Position numbers and translations under genes: made by a program. Below the pieces are notes generated by a model, which saw only the letters and a list, made by a program, of their open reading frames with translations, had not been told where the DNA came from and ran no database searches. A stretch of DNA of 64,000 nucleotides from the NCBI GenBank assembly GCA_015143295.1, contig JABCRI010000092.1:1-64000 (forward strand), given 5' to 3'. This DNA comes from Tetracentron sinense (lineage: Eukaryota > Streptophyta > Magnoliopsida > Trochodendrales > Trochodendraceae). Shown here piece after piece: positions 1 to 9,571 of the stretch (within the stretch, counting starts at the first letter, position 1; every line of letters starts with the position of its first letter).

Positions 1-300
1 GTGATAGAATGTGTATCCCCCTCAGCCGGGGTGGACGAGTCGAACCTTGGTGTGGTGGTTGGAATATCTCCTACCTAAACACAAATGTGTTCCTTTAATT
101 ATGGTAATAAGTTTTAATCCTTAAGTTAAATTTTTCAAAAAATGATTCTAAAACTTCAAGGTTAGATTAAGATTAAGTTCACACATTAAAAGACAAGTGT
201 GCATGTGCATCGTTTAGGATGCCCGCGGTCAATCGCAGTTGGCTATAGCCAACTCCAATTCAGATGTCGGACGTAAGAGTAAGAAAAATAAAATGGAGAT
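1..300. other. Intergenic, no gene seen
   Basis: AT-rich sequence without a convincing reading frame. Positions about 100-180 contain a weak match (AAGGTTAGATTAAG) to the GGTTAAG-type dispersed repeat that recurs through the window. Nothing else is recognised. Confidence 0.5.
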
Positions 301-1215
301 TGTACTCAAGATGCGGTCTCTTTATTTGAAGCTGAATACAAATAACAGATAGTTTAAATACAAGGACACACAGGGCTGGTTCCCAGTGGTGGTGCTATCC
401 CTGCTTTGGGGGAGATACCAGTTCCATTTCCCGAGAGGTGGAGTTTGTATAGGATAGACGACATGGTATATCTCACTAAATCCCACCATAACGCGCCGAT
501 GTCTCACTACACCATAGGAACGTTTGGAGCAAGGTACAAGACAGTTTCTAAAGGCGCCGTGACAGATGAAGCACTCCTATTGGCGTCTTGGAAGAAGTAA
601 ATGGTTGAGTCAATTGAGAGCAAAGCAGGTAGCCTCAAAGAAGTCTTGTGCCTCGACATTCTTGCCCCGAGAGGGCTGGTAGGACCCAATCCCAAGAATG
701 GTCCAGTAGAAAGGTGGGGAAGTTGAGTCGATTCAGACGATCGATAAACCGATAATGAAGCAATTGGGGGAACGAGGATTAGTAAGTAATGGTAATTAAG
801 GGGGCCAGCGCCACGAGATAGCCGAAGAAGCCTTCTTGTATGTCGAATCACAAAAATCATCATCGGAAAAGGTAGTCTCATATCTAGCTAGCTACCTAGT
901 ATAGGAAAGGGAAGCCCCGGGACCAGTCCTTTTGGAATGGAGGGAATCAAATACCTTATCGAGCTACAAGCGACTGTAAATCCATGGGACAAGGAGCTGG
1001 AACAATTAAGTCAAGGCCTCGTGACAGACTTGCTGAAACGTCTGATGACCCTCTCTGAGTTGGACTTATTCTGACGATATAGAAAAAGTCTGCGGTAGTA
1101 GTACCAGTAGGCCCCTCGATGATGAATGTGGGCTCTCTAGCCGGGGCTCGCTGCCCTCTGCCACCCGCCCAATGAAATTGAGAGCTTAATAACACGGTAA
1201 CCAGCGTTTGCGACC
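301..1215. other. GC-rich insert, candidate nuclear copy of mitochondrial DNA
   Basis: Base composition rises to roughly 45-58% G+C in many lines here, against about one third in the flanks, and drops again near 1215. The texture (CCCCGAGAGGG, GCCCCGGGACC, few homopolymer runs) resembles plant mitochondrial intergenic DNA. Open frames on both strands (for example 406-600 plus and 507-881 minus) match nothing I recognise and are probably chance frames in GC-rich DNA. A NUMT is an inference from composition only. A GC-rich remnant of another repeat is the alternative. Confidence 0.35.
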
Positions 1216-1574
1216 TAAACATGTAGAATCAGAATCCAAAAAATAATTAATATAAAAGGCGGACCTCGTTTCGTGAAGCTCCCTTTACTCTGTAACTTGA
1301 CACTCTTGTAATTATCTTGTGGTACGACAAAATTGTGCCGAAGTGAGCCCTTTCTTTAGTACTTAAAAATAAGTGTCACAAAACAATAGTGTAAAAAACC
1401 AGAGTTATACTTTAAGTCGATGAACTCCAGCTGCAAAATTAATATCAATAAAGAATAATAAACATAAGGTATCAAATCCCACCCTCACTTCCCAGCTTGC
1501 CCCCTAAAAGAAAGATATAAAACCCAAAATATTATATATCACTGGCAAAAATCAAACCTGAGATTGGACGCGGA
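1216..1574. other. Intergenic, downstream flank of the LEA_2 pseudogene
   Basis: AT-rich DNA with no supported gene or RNA. It lies 3' of the minus-strand LEA_2 pseudogene, where the intact copies have a short conserved 3' flank. That flank (GCCCAAGCCTAGAG followed by TTTACATGTCACTCGC) is not preserved here. Confidence 0.4.
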
Positions 1575-2194
1575 GGATTCAAATGTAAACTGTCATTGGT
1601 TGCAATTCCTGTTCCATTGGTTTACGCTTGCTTCATAATCTTCAGCAACGCACTTGGTTGCCGTTATCTTGGCGTGATGCCCAGCATCAGCATCCCTGGA
1701 AATGATATCACTGCTCAGGCTTTGAATCATACGATAAGCCGTTCTAGGTCACTTCCATTGTAATATATGCGTCGAGATTTCAGCCTTGGTGCGCCCTTAT
1801 CTATTAAGGCTCCCCAACGGTCATGCCCAATAGGAGCAGGGCTAATATGCTACTATCAAATTGTAGTGACCAAAGTCTTATTCTTGACCGTGAGGGCTAC
1901 GAATCAGTGTCAGGCTAAATGAAGGGGAAGTTCCGTTGTGATGTTTGACGATTCTCGAACACGACATGTACCTCAATGGACTCAGGAGTTTTGAGTACGC
2001 ATCACGGTCTTTATGTGGCAAATACTAGGACTTATTATGGTTTGAAAAACACGGCAAATGCAGCGATATAGGCAACAATTTTGCTCTTTTTCTTCCGGCG
2101 CGAGCTCTTGGAGGCGAATAAGTTGCTGATTCTCGTGCGCTTCTTGGCCGATTTCCAGCAGGTGCAATGGGAAGACATGATCCTTGTCCGCCGT
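1575..2194 (-). pseudogene. Decayed LEA_2 (At1g64065-like) copy
   Basis: This is a minus-strand relic of the same family as the six intact genes. It retains, in order, the RRKKK-like basic stretch, pieces of the YIAAFAVFQTIII membrane helix, the VMR-(I)KTPEV junction and the NKTLVTTI-like LEA_2 entry. The start codon aligns with ACG at about 2192-2194 where sister genes have ATG. Small insertions and deletions shift the frame repeatedly, so the longest surviving frame (1982-2167) reads only part of the protein and in mixed frames. Similarity fades at the C-terminal end near 1575. Its upstream region still carries the promoter motifs of the intact copies. The loss of ATG plus several frameshifts makes it non-functional as a protein gene. 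Confidence 0.85.
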
Positions 2195-2282
2195 TTTTGT
2201 TCTGGAAGTGTAATAAGAGGCCTTTCTTTTGCTTGTTGCTGAATTAAGTGTAGATGGAGGTATGTGGGTGTCTGTATAAGTT

Positions 2283-2462
2283 TATATAGAGATCTCTACT
2301 CAAACTTAAACGTGTGGAAGAATAAGATAAGAGTATTTCCCCTTTTATCCTATACGCGTCCATGGCGGCCTTTTCTTTGACTTCTGGTGGCTGTCGAGAG
2401 TTGTTTGTGGTTATATTTTGAAATTTCAAAGAAATTAAAAATATTATTACCAAAGAAGCTTC
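2283..2462 (-). promoter_or_regulatory. Relic promoter of the LEA_2 pseudogene
   Basis: Reading away from the gene, the same elements occur as in the intact copies: a TATA-like TTATATA at 2283-2289, ACGCGT at 2354-2359, TTGACT (W-box core) at 2377-2382 and the palindrome GAAGCTTC at 2455-2462. Motifs were seen directly. Binding by CAMTA, WRKY or HSF proteins is inferred from motif type. Confidence 0.55.
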
Positions 2463-3464
2463 CAACGAATTATGCAGTGATTCCAACCAACATTTGTAAA
2501 CCTTTTTTTTTTTGTTGAAAATAACTATCACCAAGAATACCGGTTGAACAGCCAATTGGAGCAATCCAAAAATTGTGCCTCTCGAAGTGGTAGTTGATAA
2601 TTTGAATAAAGAAGGGTGCTTTAAAACTGAATTTTTCCATAAATAAACCCCTTCCCAAGATAATTTTGGGTTGCTCGCCGTTGACTATTCAATTGGAACT
2701 CCTGTTAAGAGTTTCTCTTTTATGATTGATTATCTAATCAACTTAGACTTTTTCAAAAAAAATACCAAGGTTAGATTAATCAACCCTATGGTTATTTTTA
2801 ATTTTTTTCTTCTAAAAACTAAGGTTAGATTGTTGAATCCTAAGGGTAAATAAATCTTAACCAGGTTAATAAAGTAAAAAGAGATACGTGTTGACCTGTT
2901 GGTGAGATTGAACTTGATCCCCACTGAATCAGTGGGCTAGGGTCGCGATAAGTTGTGATTCGATCCATCTAGGCCACTGTGATCTTCATCATCATCAATG
3001 GAAATTCATTTTGGCTTTCTATTCTATAATTCAAAACAATAATTTTGGATTTATGTCATAAGATTTGGCAATATTCTTTACACCAGTTGACTGGACATAA
3101 GACTAGACATACCCTCTTCTTTAATTCAGGTCTGGGAATGAATTGAGATGTGTCGGGGAAGAGACATACCAAATATTTCAATAGATACCGTGGATTGCTA
3201 CAATACAAAGAAAGTGGCCACTTCCTTTTACTTTCAGGGTGATTTAAATTATTATAGTAACTGTGGCCCCCTCAAGTACATAACCAAATTCCTTATTCTA
3301 ATGGTTTGGGATTGATTTTTTTTAGGCTGCAAGTCATTGATCAATAGCAAGAATATGATTTCAGGAAATCATTATTGAGGAAGAATATTGTCGAAATCAG
3401 TTCTATAAAGTACCGTATTAGCTAACCTACTTTCATAAGATATTCCCCTTTTTTTGGGCCCACT
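2463..3464. other. Intergenic with a GGTTAAG-type dispersed repeat
   Basis: No gene is supported. Positions about 2725-2930 hold two degenerate arms of the window's commonest dispersed repeat (CCAAGGTTAGATT ... AATCTTAACCAGGTTAA, then an ACGTGTTGACC tail). Positions 2930-3464 are AT-rich and unrecognised. Confidence 0.5.
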
Positions 3465-3800
3465 TACATAAGCATGTTAGTAGTTATGTGAATATTGTCT
3501 TAAGGGAAGATGATCTTTAAACTTTATTCACTTCCCACTATCATAAGATTTTTTTCTTTACTTTAATTCGCTTCCGACTTTCATAAGATTTTTTTTTTTT
3601 TGTGTGCAAGGATCATTTATATAAAGTTAACATATTACTAGTCATGTGAATATCTGCATAAGGAAAGCTGTTCTTTAAAATACTTTACTCGATCGCTTCC
3701 CAATTTCATAAAGTATCACCATTTTTTTTTTTTTTTTACAAGACATCATTTATCTAGATTAGCAATTAGCATGTTAGTAGTTGGTGGGCATATGACTCGA
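3465..3800. repeat. Decayed tandem repeat
   Basis: A block reading roughly TTAGTAGTTATGTGAATAT, then a short spacer, TCTTTAAA, ACTTTA and CGCTTCCCA-TTTCATAA followed by a T-run, is repeated two to three times (about 3465-3600, 3640-3735, and partly at 3770-3800). Units are strongly diverged and end in poly-T stretches. No function is apparent. Confidence 0.5.
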
Positions 3801-3861
3801 AAATGAGTCCCCTCACTTATGGGGGTCCACTGCCTCCCAATTTAGTTCCCGAGAAGCATAT

Positions 3862-3862
3862 T

Positions 3863-3900
<38 letters not shown>
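3862..3900. repeat. (AC)n(AT)n microsatellite
   Basis: A compound dinucleotide run: AC repeats lead directly into about 26 bp of AT repeats. Confidence 0.95.
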
Positions 3901-4208
3901 CTTGTTTTGCAAGAAATTTCTTCAATATTCAATAATCTGGGATGGACCCGAATAGAACCCATTTCCACTAGAGGCTAAGAAGGAATAAGGGTCCATTCTT
4001 TTATCGAGACTTATATAGTCTGACATTTTGCAATTTTTTTCTATGAATAATATGCATTTTCTTTTGAGAAAAAGATGTATTAATGTTTTTCCATCTTTTA
4101 GTTTTACAATTCCTATAAGAATTTAAATAAGCAAAATAATGGTAGGAATTAATCTTGTTTAAATTTTAGACAAAGTGACTTAATTTTTTTTTTATCAACT
4201 ACCACTAC

Positions 4209-4379
4209 CTAGGAAGCATGGATACAGTGATACTTAGATACGGCGATACAATACGGGAATGGCGATACGACAGAAATTATGAAAAACAGCTAAGTTTCAC
4301 CTACAAGTGCTGCATCCGATACGCATCTGAAATGGTGATACGGATATATTTCCATTTTCAAAGTATCCGTGCTTCCTAG
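4209..4379. mobile_element. MITE-like element with CTAGGAAGC termini
   Basis: The two ends are inverted copies: CTAGGAAGCATGGATAC at the left, and at the right the reverse complement of CTAGGAAGCACGGATAC. The interior is rich in CGATAC/GATACG motifs. No coding capacity and no clear target duplication was seen, so the superfamily is not assigned. Confidence 0.55.
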
Positions 4380-4525
4380 ACCATTATCAAGTGTGAAGTG
4401 TCAAGCTTTAAGAAGAACGAATTTCGGCCCAATAATGTTAGACCATTACCAAGTGTGAAGTCAAGCTTTATAATTCTCACCACAGGAACGGACAAAAGAA
4501 TTTCGGGCCCACTAATGTCAGGATA
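4378..4525. repeat. Two-unit tandem duplication
   Basis: A block starting AGACCATTATCAAGTGTGAAG and ending near CGGCCCAATAATGTT (about 4378-4439) is followed directly by a second copy (4440-4520) with small insertions. No gene lies within it. Confidence 0.65.
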
Positions 4526-5102
4526 GACGAATCCATGTACAAGATGCCTTGTGCCTGGCCCTGAAATTCACATCACTTTGTTGATTTGAGTAGACTGATC
4601 GAATTTTTCCACACAAACAGAGTGCGGGTTAATTTCAAACATGGTTGACCCAAAACTGGGGCCTACCATTTGAACCTAACCATAAGCCACCTTTACACTT
4701 TATATATCTTGAATTCATGATGGATAAAGAAGTAAATACCTTCAAAAACAAAGCATCATGGATCAAAATATCCTCAACAATTACAGAGATATTCCTTGAA
4801 AGTTAATGCTCTAATCTTCATACACAAGGTTGGTTGCCCTAGTCGGAAAAAAAATAGCCCCCAGAAAAAAAATCAAGAACAAAGATGAATCAGTGAGCAA
4901 AACCTCATATCCTGTGCGTGTATGTGGAGTAAGGCATTGAAATCCCTCTTTCTTCATTTCTCATCATTTAATAAACTAGTATGATCTCAATTTCGATATA
5001 AAAAGCACAATATAAAGAATAGTTACATATACTCGCACAAAATAAAAGGAAAAGCAACCATAACCCAACCCCAAGTATAGCCCAAGCCTAGAGATTTACA
5101 TG
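4526..5102. other. 3' flank of LEA_2 copy A
   Basis: No gene is seen. The last 200 bp (GATGAATCAGAG, CTAGTATGATCTCAATT, then a GCCCAAGCCTAGAG block) is repeated in the 3' flank of the copy at 61528-62169, so it belongs to the duplicated unit. It probably contains the 3' UTR of the minus-strand gene. No canonical AATAAA was chosen. Confidence 0.5.
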
Positions 5103-5747
5103 TCACTCGCAACTCAAACCCTGGATCGACTGGCTCGCCACATTAAAAATCATGGTGCAGTTCATTTCTGCTGTTTTACGTTTCTTCATCACCTTCAACA
5201 GAGTCACCTTCCCACTCAACTTGGTGTGGCTGCTTAGTGTCAACATCCCTGTACTGATTTCATTGCTCAAGTTCGAATTCCCCGATAGCTGCCCAGCGGA
5301 GTTCACATCAACTACAATACTCATTCGTCGCGTTTTTCGTGCCTTAGCGCGCCCGTTAGGAATCAGGGTCTGTCCGACCGTCCTGCCGCCATAGGAGAAG
5401 GTTGCCGTGCTCTCCTCATATTTGTAGTGACCAAAATTCTTATTCTTCACGGTGACTTCGGCAATTAGTCTCATGCTAAAGGAAGGTGATCCTGCGGTGC
5501 CAACGTTAAAATTCTGAATTGTGAGAGTGCCCAACTTGACATCAGGAGTTTTGATACGCATCACGGTTAATGCAAATACAAGGATTATTATGGTTTGAAA
5601 CACGGCAAACGCAGCTATATACACCAAACATTTGATTTTTTTCTTCCGGCGAAGCTCCTTGGATTGCAACGTAGATGACTCTAGGTCGCTTCTAGCATGA
5701 CCGTTGGCTGGTGCCAAGGGGTATCCCTGCTGGTCCTTCTCGGCCAT
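5103..5747 (-). CDS. LEA_2 family membrane protein, copy A (At1g64065-like)
   Basis: A single-exon gene of 214 codons. Residues 1-32 are a polar tail, RRKKKIK at 33-39 is a basic membrane-stop signal and residues 40-63 form one hydrophobic helix. The rest is a LEA_2/NHL-like beta domain with the family's VKNKNFGHYKY block at about 100-110. Sequons NLS (159) and NCT (196) lie on the predicted non-cytosolic side. The topology implies a type II single-pass protein of the plasma membrane or secretory system. Biochemical function in this subgroup is not established; some relatives act in stress or immunity. The start is the first ATG, shared with all sisters (MAEKDQQ). It shares an extra Gln (AGQLSGNSN) and EISTGML only with the copy at 38315-38944. 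Confidence 0.93.
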   Translation of the reverse strand: MAEKDQQGYPLAPANGHARSDLESSTLQSKELRRKKKIKCLVYIAAFAVFQTIIILVFALTVMRIKTPDVKLGTLTIQNFNVGTAGSPSFSMRLIAEVTVKNKNFGHYKYEESTATFSYGGRTVGQTLIPNGRAKARKTRRMSIVVDVNSAGQLSGNSNLSNEISTGMLTLSSHTKLSGKVTLLKVMKKRKTAEMNCTMIFNVASQSIQGLSCE

Positions 5748-5877
5748 TTTCTGTGTTCTTGGAAGGTTGAGGACTGAGAAGTGAGAATTGAGATTCTCTC
5801 TTTTGTTTTCCTTTCTAAAACAGTAAAATGAATTAAGGATGGGAAGGAGCTGTTGGTTGCAATTGGAGATTGTAATT

Positions 5878-5878
<1 letters not shown>

Positions 5879-5925
<47 letters not shown>

Positions 5926-6110
5926 TTCTATATCTGGGATACTACAATATGCTAGGAGGAGCAACTTTTTTTTTGGAGACTGGAGGAGCAACTTCCTTGA
6001 ATGTGTGTAGGGTAAAAATCAGTTCTTTATTCGAGTTACGCGTCCGTCGCGTTTGAATCTTGACTTCTGGGTGCTTAAGCATATATATTAAATAATACAG
6101 TAGAAGCTTC
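5879..6110 (-). promoter_or_regulatory. Promoter region of LEA_2 copy A
   Basis: Upstream of the ATG at 5747 lies a 46-bp (AT)n tract at 5879-5924 where the sisters have a short TATATATA. Beyond it are ACGCGT at 6038-6043, a second CGCGTT at 6048-6053, TTGACT at 6060-6065 and GAAGCTTC at 6103-6110. A degenerate second palindrome lies at 6195-6202. The expanded AT run moves the CGCG box to about 290 bp from the ATG, versus about 200-240 in the other intact copies. Confidence 0.6.
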
Positions 6111-6363
6111 TACCACTATTATATATGCAATCAATTCTAGGGTACATGATAAATGGCTGGGTTTTAGGACCCAAATATTAAAAAAGAAATAGTAGAAGCT
6201 TTGATTATGTGTTAAATTGATGCGATCCATTATGGGGTACCGAGATATTGAGTCATGGCCGAGTTGGCTCAGATATGAACGAGTCAACTGGGATTGTCTG
6301 CACAGTATATGCTTAATGCATAGGTAGTTAGCTTTGTTTGTGGATCATGTAACATATTAGAGG

Positions 6364-6640
6364 AAAATAATCACCACCTTGGTCCGTGAGGCGAGGAAGG
6401 GCATCTTGATTCCCATTTTCTTGCCATATATCCCCATTTTAACCCCATTCAACTGTGGTTAAGATTTTTCCACCCTTACGGTTCATCCATCTAACCTTGA
6501 CTTTTAGAAAAATAAAACAAAATTAATTAATTAAAAAGTTAAAAAAAAATAACCCTGAGTTAATTGGAGTTGAAAGGTCGGCTTTGTGAGAGCGAGGAGG
6601 AATAGTTCCCTCCTCGACCGACGAGGGGACTATTGCTCTG
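6364..6640. mobile_element. MITE-like insertion in the copy A upstream flank
   Basis: The sequence is bounded by TATTAGAGG (6355-6363) and TATTAGAAG (6641-6649), a 9-bp target duplication with one mismatch. The uninserted form is present in a sister unit at about 39477-39490. The ends show a loose inverted match rich in CGAGG. The interior includes a GGTTAAG-type arm (6430-6560). The 9-bp duplication suggests a MULE-type element. Confidence 0.5.
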
Positions 6641-6649
6641 TATTAGAAG

Positions 6650-7728
6650 AGCACTATGATGGATTACAGCCCAAAAATGGGAGCTCCATGTTTGGGGTTG
6701 GCTTTACTTACGAGATTTTTGAGCCCCAAACATCAAGGGTGATTCTAGCAATATGATTATTGGATGTTATTCTACGAGGAAGTTCATACATTTCACTTAC
6801 TCACTTAACAAGCCATGTGTCCCACCAACTCTGGTTGTGTGACTTTTGTCATAAGCAAATCTTTCCACCATATATTACTTTTGGCATTCAATCTTATAGA
6901 TATCAATAAGAATTTAACTATATCCTTAACTTTTTTAAAGGCTGCTTGGATTAGAAGGGAGGTCATTTGAAAGTATTTTTAGTATTTTTATGAGTGCTAA
7001 CCCTAGTTATAGAATTCAAATATTTTTCACTTTTTTTTTTTATGGGTGTAATACCTGACATTGCTACCTCTCTAATAATTTAAAAAAACAAAAATTTTAA
7101 AATGAGGAAGTTGGTTTGTACTTAGTTCTCAAGGTAATAGAAAGATACGTGCCACTTGTTACTACCACGATGTGATTTTAGAAGATGTGATTTTAGAAGT
7201 TTGTGATTGGGATTGTTTATGTGATACATAATTCTGCTAGAGTTGAGTAATACTTTCAAGACTTAAAGATTCTCTCATGTTATAATCGGCCTTTTAAGAT
7301 TGGTTACACAGGATGACATATGTTCCTTTTAATCTATGTTAATGTCAATTTTTATATCATTTTATTATTATTTTTGGAACTCAAGGATGTCCTCAATCCT
7401 TTGGTCAGGACAAATCCTTGAGGGTGCGATGTGAGCCCGCAACCTACCAACCCACCATACCAGATAAATTCGGGATAACCTATGCGGGACTAACCCCAAA
7501 GGGCAACCCAGGACCTCCCACTTAGGAAAGGCCTAGGAATCACTGGTCCACCTGGTCCACCTCTTTATGGTTATACTCACCGGAAATATATGTATGTCTA
7601 ACGATCTAAAAAACGAATGGTTATTAATTGAGAGAATCTCCATTCTACTATAAAAGGACACATGGTAAATTCAATAGTACGGAACTTTTTGAGGGGATTT
7701 GCATTAATTGTGCTGTTTAGTAAAGGCT
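6650..7728. other. Duplicated upstream flank, unit 1
   Basis: Starts with the landmark AGAGCACTATGATGG...GGGGTTGGCT, which recurs at 28281-28400, 34558-34600 and 39485-39600 next to the sister genes. The rest is AT-rich. Positions about 7370-7560 hold a more GC-rich stretch (CCCGCAACC, GGACCTCCCACTTAGG) that may be an old retroposon, unassigned. No gene is supported. Confidence 0.5.
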
Positions 7729-8110
7729 CAGGATCCTTTGGAGTTCAACCATAGAGAATCCCTCGAGTTTGAACCCCTAGAGGCCGCTACATGTCTCCTT
7801 TGACACCCCTTAACCATGGGTAAGGTTCATCCACCCTTAGGGTTCACCCATCCATCCTTGGTTTTTTTTTTAAATATTAATTCTTTTTTTTTAATTAAAA
7901 ACTTTTTTTAATATTAAAAAAATTCTAAAAACTGTTTTTTTAATTTAAAAAATAATAATTAATATATTAAAAAAAAACCAAGGATGGCTAGGTGAACCCT
8001 AGGAATGGGTGAACCTTACCCATGGTTAAGGGGTGTCAAAGGAGACACGTGGCGACCTCTAGGGGTTCAAACTTGAGAGATTCTCTCGAGTTCAACTCGA
8101 GAGAATCCTG
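7729..8110. mobile_element. Fold-back MITE with about 140-bp arms
   Basis: The left arm (about 7729-7870) and right arm (about 7970-8110) are near-perfect inverted copies around an A/T-only loop; both include CCCCTAGAGG, CTCCTTTGACACC and TTAACCATGG. It is flanked by TGCTGTTTAGTAAA at the left and TGCCGTTTAGTAAA at the right. The uninserted sister sites read the same motif once, near 29577 and 40433. The long direct repeat is unusual for a TSD, so its exact extent is uncertain. Confidence 0.7.
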
Positions 8111-8186
8111 TGCCGTTTAGTAAATTCTTTTGGATATCAACAAAAAAAAAAAGTATATTCTTTTGGAAAAATAAATAAAAGCAATA

Positions 8187-8274
<88 letters not shown>
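8187..8274. repeat. (AC)n(AT)n microsatellite
   Basis: About 22 bp of AC repeats followed by about 66 bp of uninterrupted AT repeats. Confidence 0.95.
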
Positions 8275-8276
<2 letters not shown>

Positions 8277-8369
8277 ATGCTACCAGCTTGTGTCAATAGA
8301 AATTCAAGTTTGGATCCTGTCTAATTGCAATTGAATTTGAGAGTTCATTCGCACTCACAGAGCCCCTTA

Positions 8370-8540
8370 ACTGTCCTTTTAACTCTAGTTAAAAATATTT
8401 CACTCTTAGGATTAATATTTTTCTAAAAAATAAGATTAAATTGCTTAACCTTTAGGGTTAATAAATCTCACCCACAGTTAATGTGATTAAAAGGAATACG
8501 TGTTGACCTTTGGGTGCGATTGAATATGATCGTAACTCTA
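8370..8540. repeat. GGTTAAG-type dispersed repeat
   Basis: One degenerate copy: a TTTTAACTCTAGTTAAAA start, a middle AAGATTAAATTGCTTAACC, then ATCTCACCCACAGTTAAT and the characteristic ACGTGTTGACC tail. Non-coding. Confidence 0.55.
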
Positions 8541-8621
8541 GAAGTTCGATATCTTCAATGTTGCAAAAGTAGACTTTCCTCTGAAATCGAAGTTGATGAT
8601 AAACATGTAAATCACAACAAT

Positions 8622-9563
8622 TAGGGGTGATATTGAGTCAAGCTGAGCCGAGCTGAGCCGAGCCGAGCCGAGCCGAGTAGTAATGTATTCGAGTTCGGTT
8701 CGCTATGGTTTACTTTTGTTCAAGCTCGACTGGAGCTTGGTTCAAACATAAGTACTACTGTTCAAACTCGATTCATGACAACTTAAACGAGCTCGAGTTA
8801 GCTCAGTTTGGGTTGGAATAGAATGTCTTCTAGTCTATGACGATCGAACTCGGTTCGGCCTGAGAGCGAGCCGAGCTTTTAATGAGCCTAATCATATATA
8901 ATATTAAATTATATTATTATATTTTTATTTTTTTAAAAAACTTTAGGTATTCTTGAGCAAAGTCGAATAGGAGATATCATCCAAAAAAAAAAGTCGAATA
9001 GGAAAGTGACCAACCATCAAGCCGAGTGAAGAAGAGTTGAGCCGGGGCAGGTAATTGCCAACTCGTTTGTTCATCCTCCTTTTCTCAACAGTTCTTTTAT
9101 AGTCAACACTTTCACACATCACACTTCTTTTAATCGATGTGAGACTATTTTTGGTCTCATATCACTTTTTTTTTTCGTTAACACATAACACCACAAGGTG
9201 AGACTATATTTGGTCTCATATCACTCTTTTTTTTGTTAACACATAACATCACAAGGGCCCAAGGCATTACTGTGGGTGTGTGTATGACACACCCCACACA
9301 CCCACACCCACACCATGTCTCACACACAACACACTCATACTGTCATACACACATAGTACACTAACATACATCATACTTTAACGAATTGAGTTTTTGTTGA
9401 GCTGAGTAAAGATATGTTGAAGCTCAACTCATTTACATTTACTAAACGACCCATAAAATATTGTTCAAGTTCGGCTAAATAAACAAACAATGCTTGAGCT
9501 TTTACCGAACCGAGCCCGAGTGGTTCACGATCATTGAACCATTTTGTTCAATAAGCACCCCTA
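8622..9563. mobile_element. hAT-like non-autonomous element, GAGCC family, copy 1
   Basis: Begins TAGGGGTG and ends with its exact inverse CACCCCTA. The flanks ACAACAAT (8614-8621) and TCAACAAT (9564-9571) form an 8-bp target duplication with one mismatch, as expected for hAT elements. The body is full of GAGCCGAGC, GAGCTCGAG and their inverses and has no transposase frame. It contains an internal 58-bp tandem duplication (about 9139-9197 and 9199-9256, GTGAGACTAT...CACAAG) and a CACACACCC-rich tract. Confidence 0.75.
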
Positions 9564-9571
9564 TCAACAAT

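Noticed and set aside
406..1222. Frames of 64-124 residues in the GC-rich left segment
   Set aside because: No recognisable domain; open frames are expected in GC-rich DNA. The segment is better treated as a possible organelle insert.
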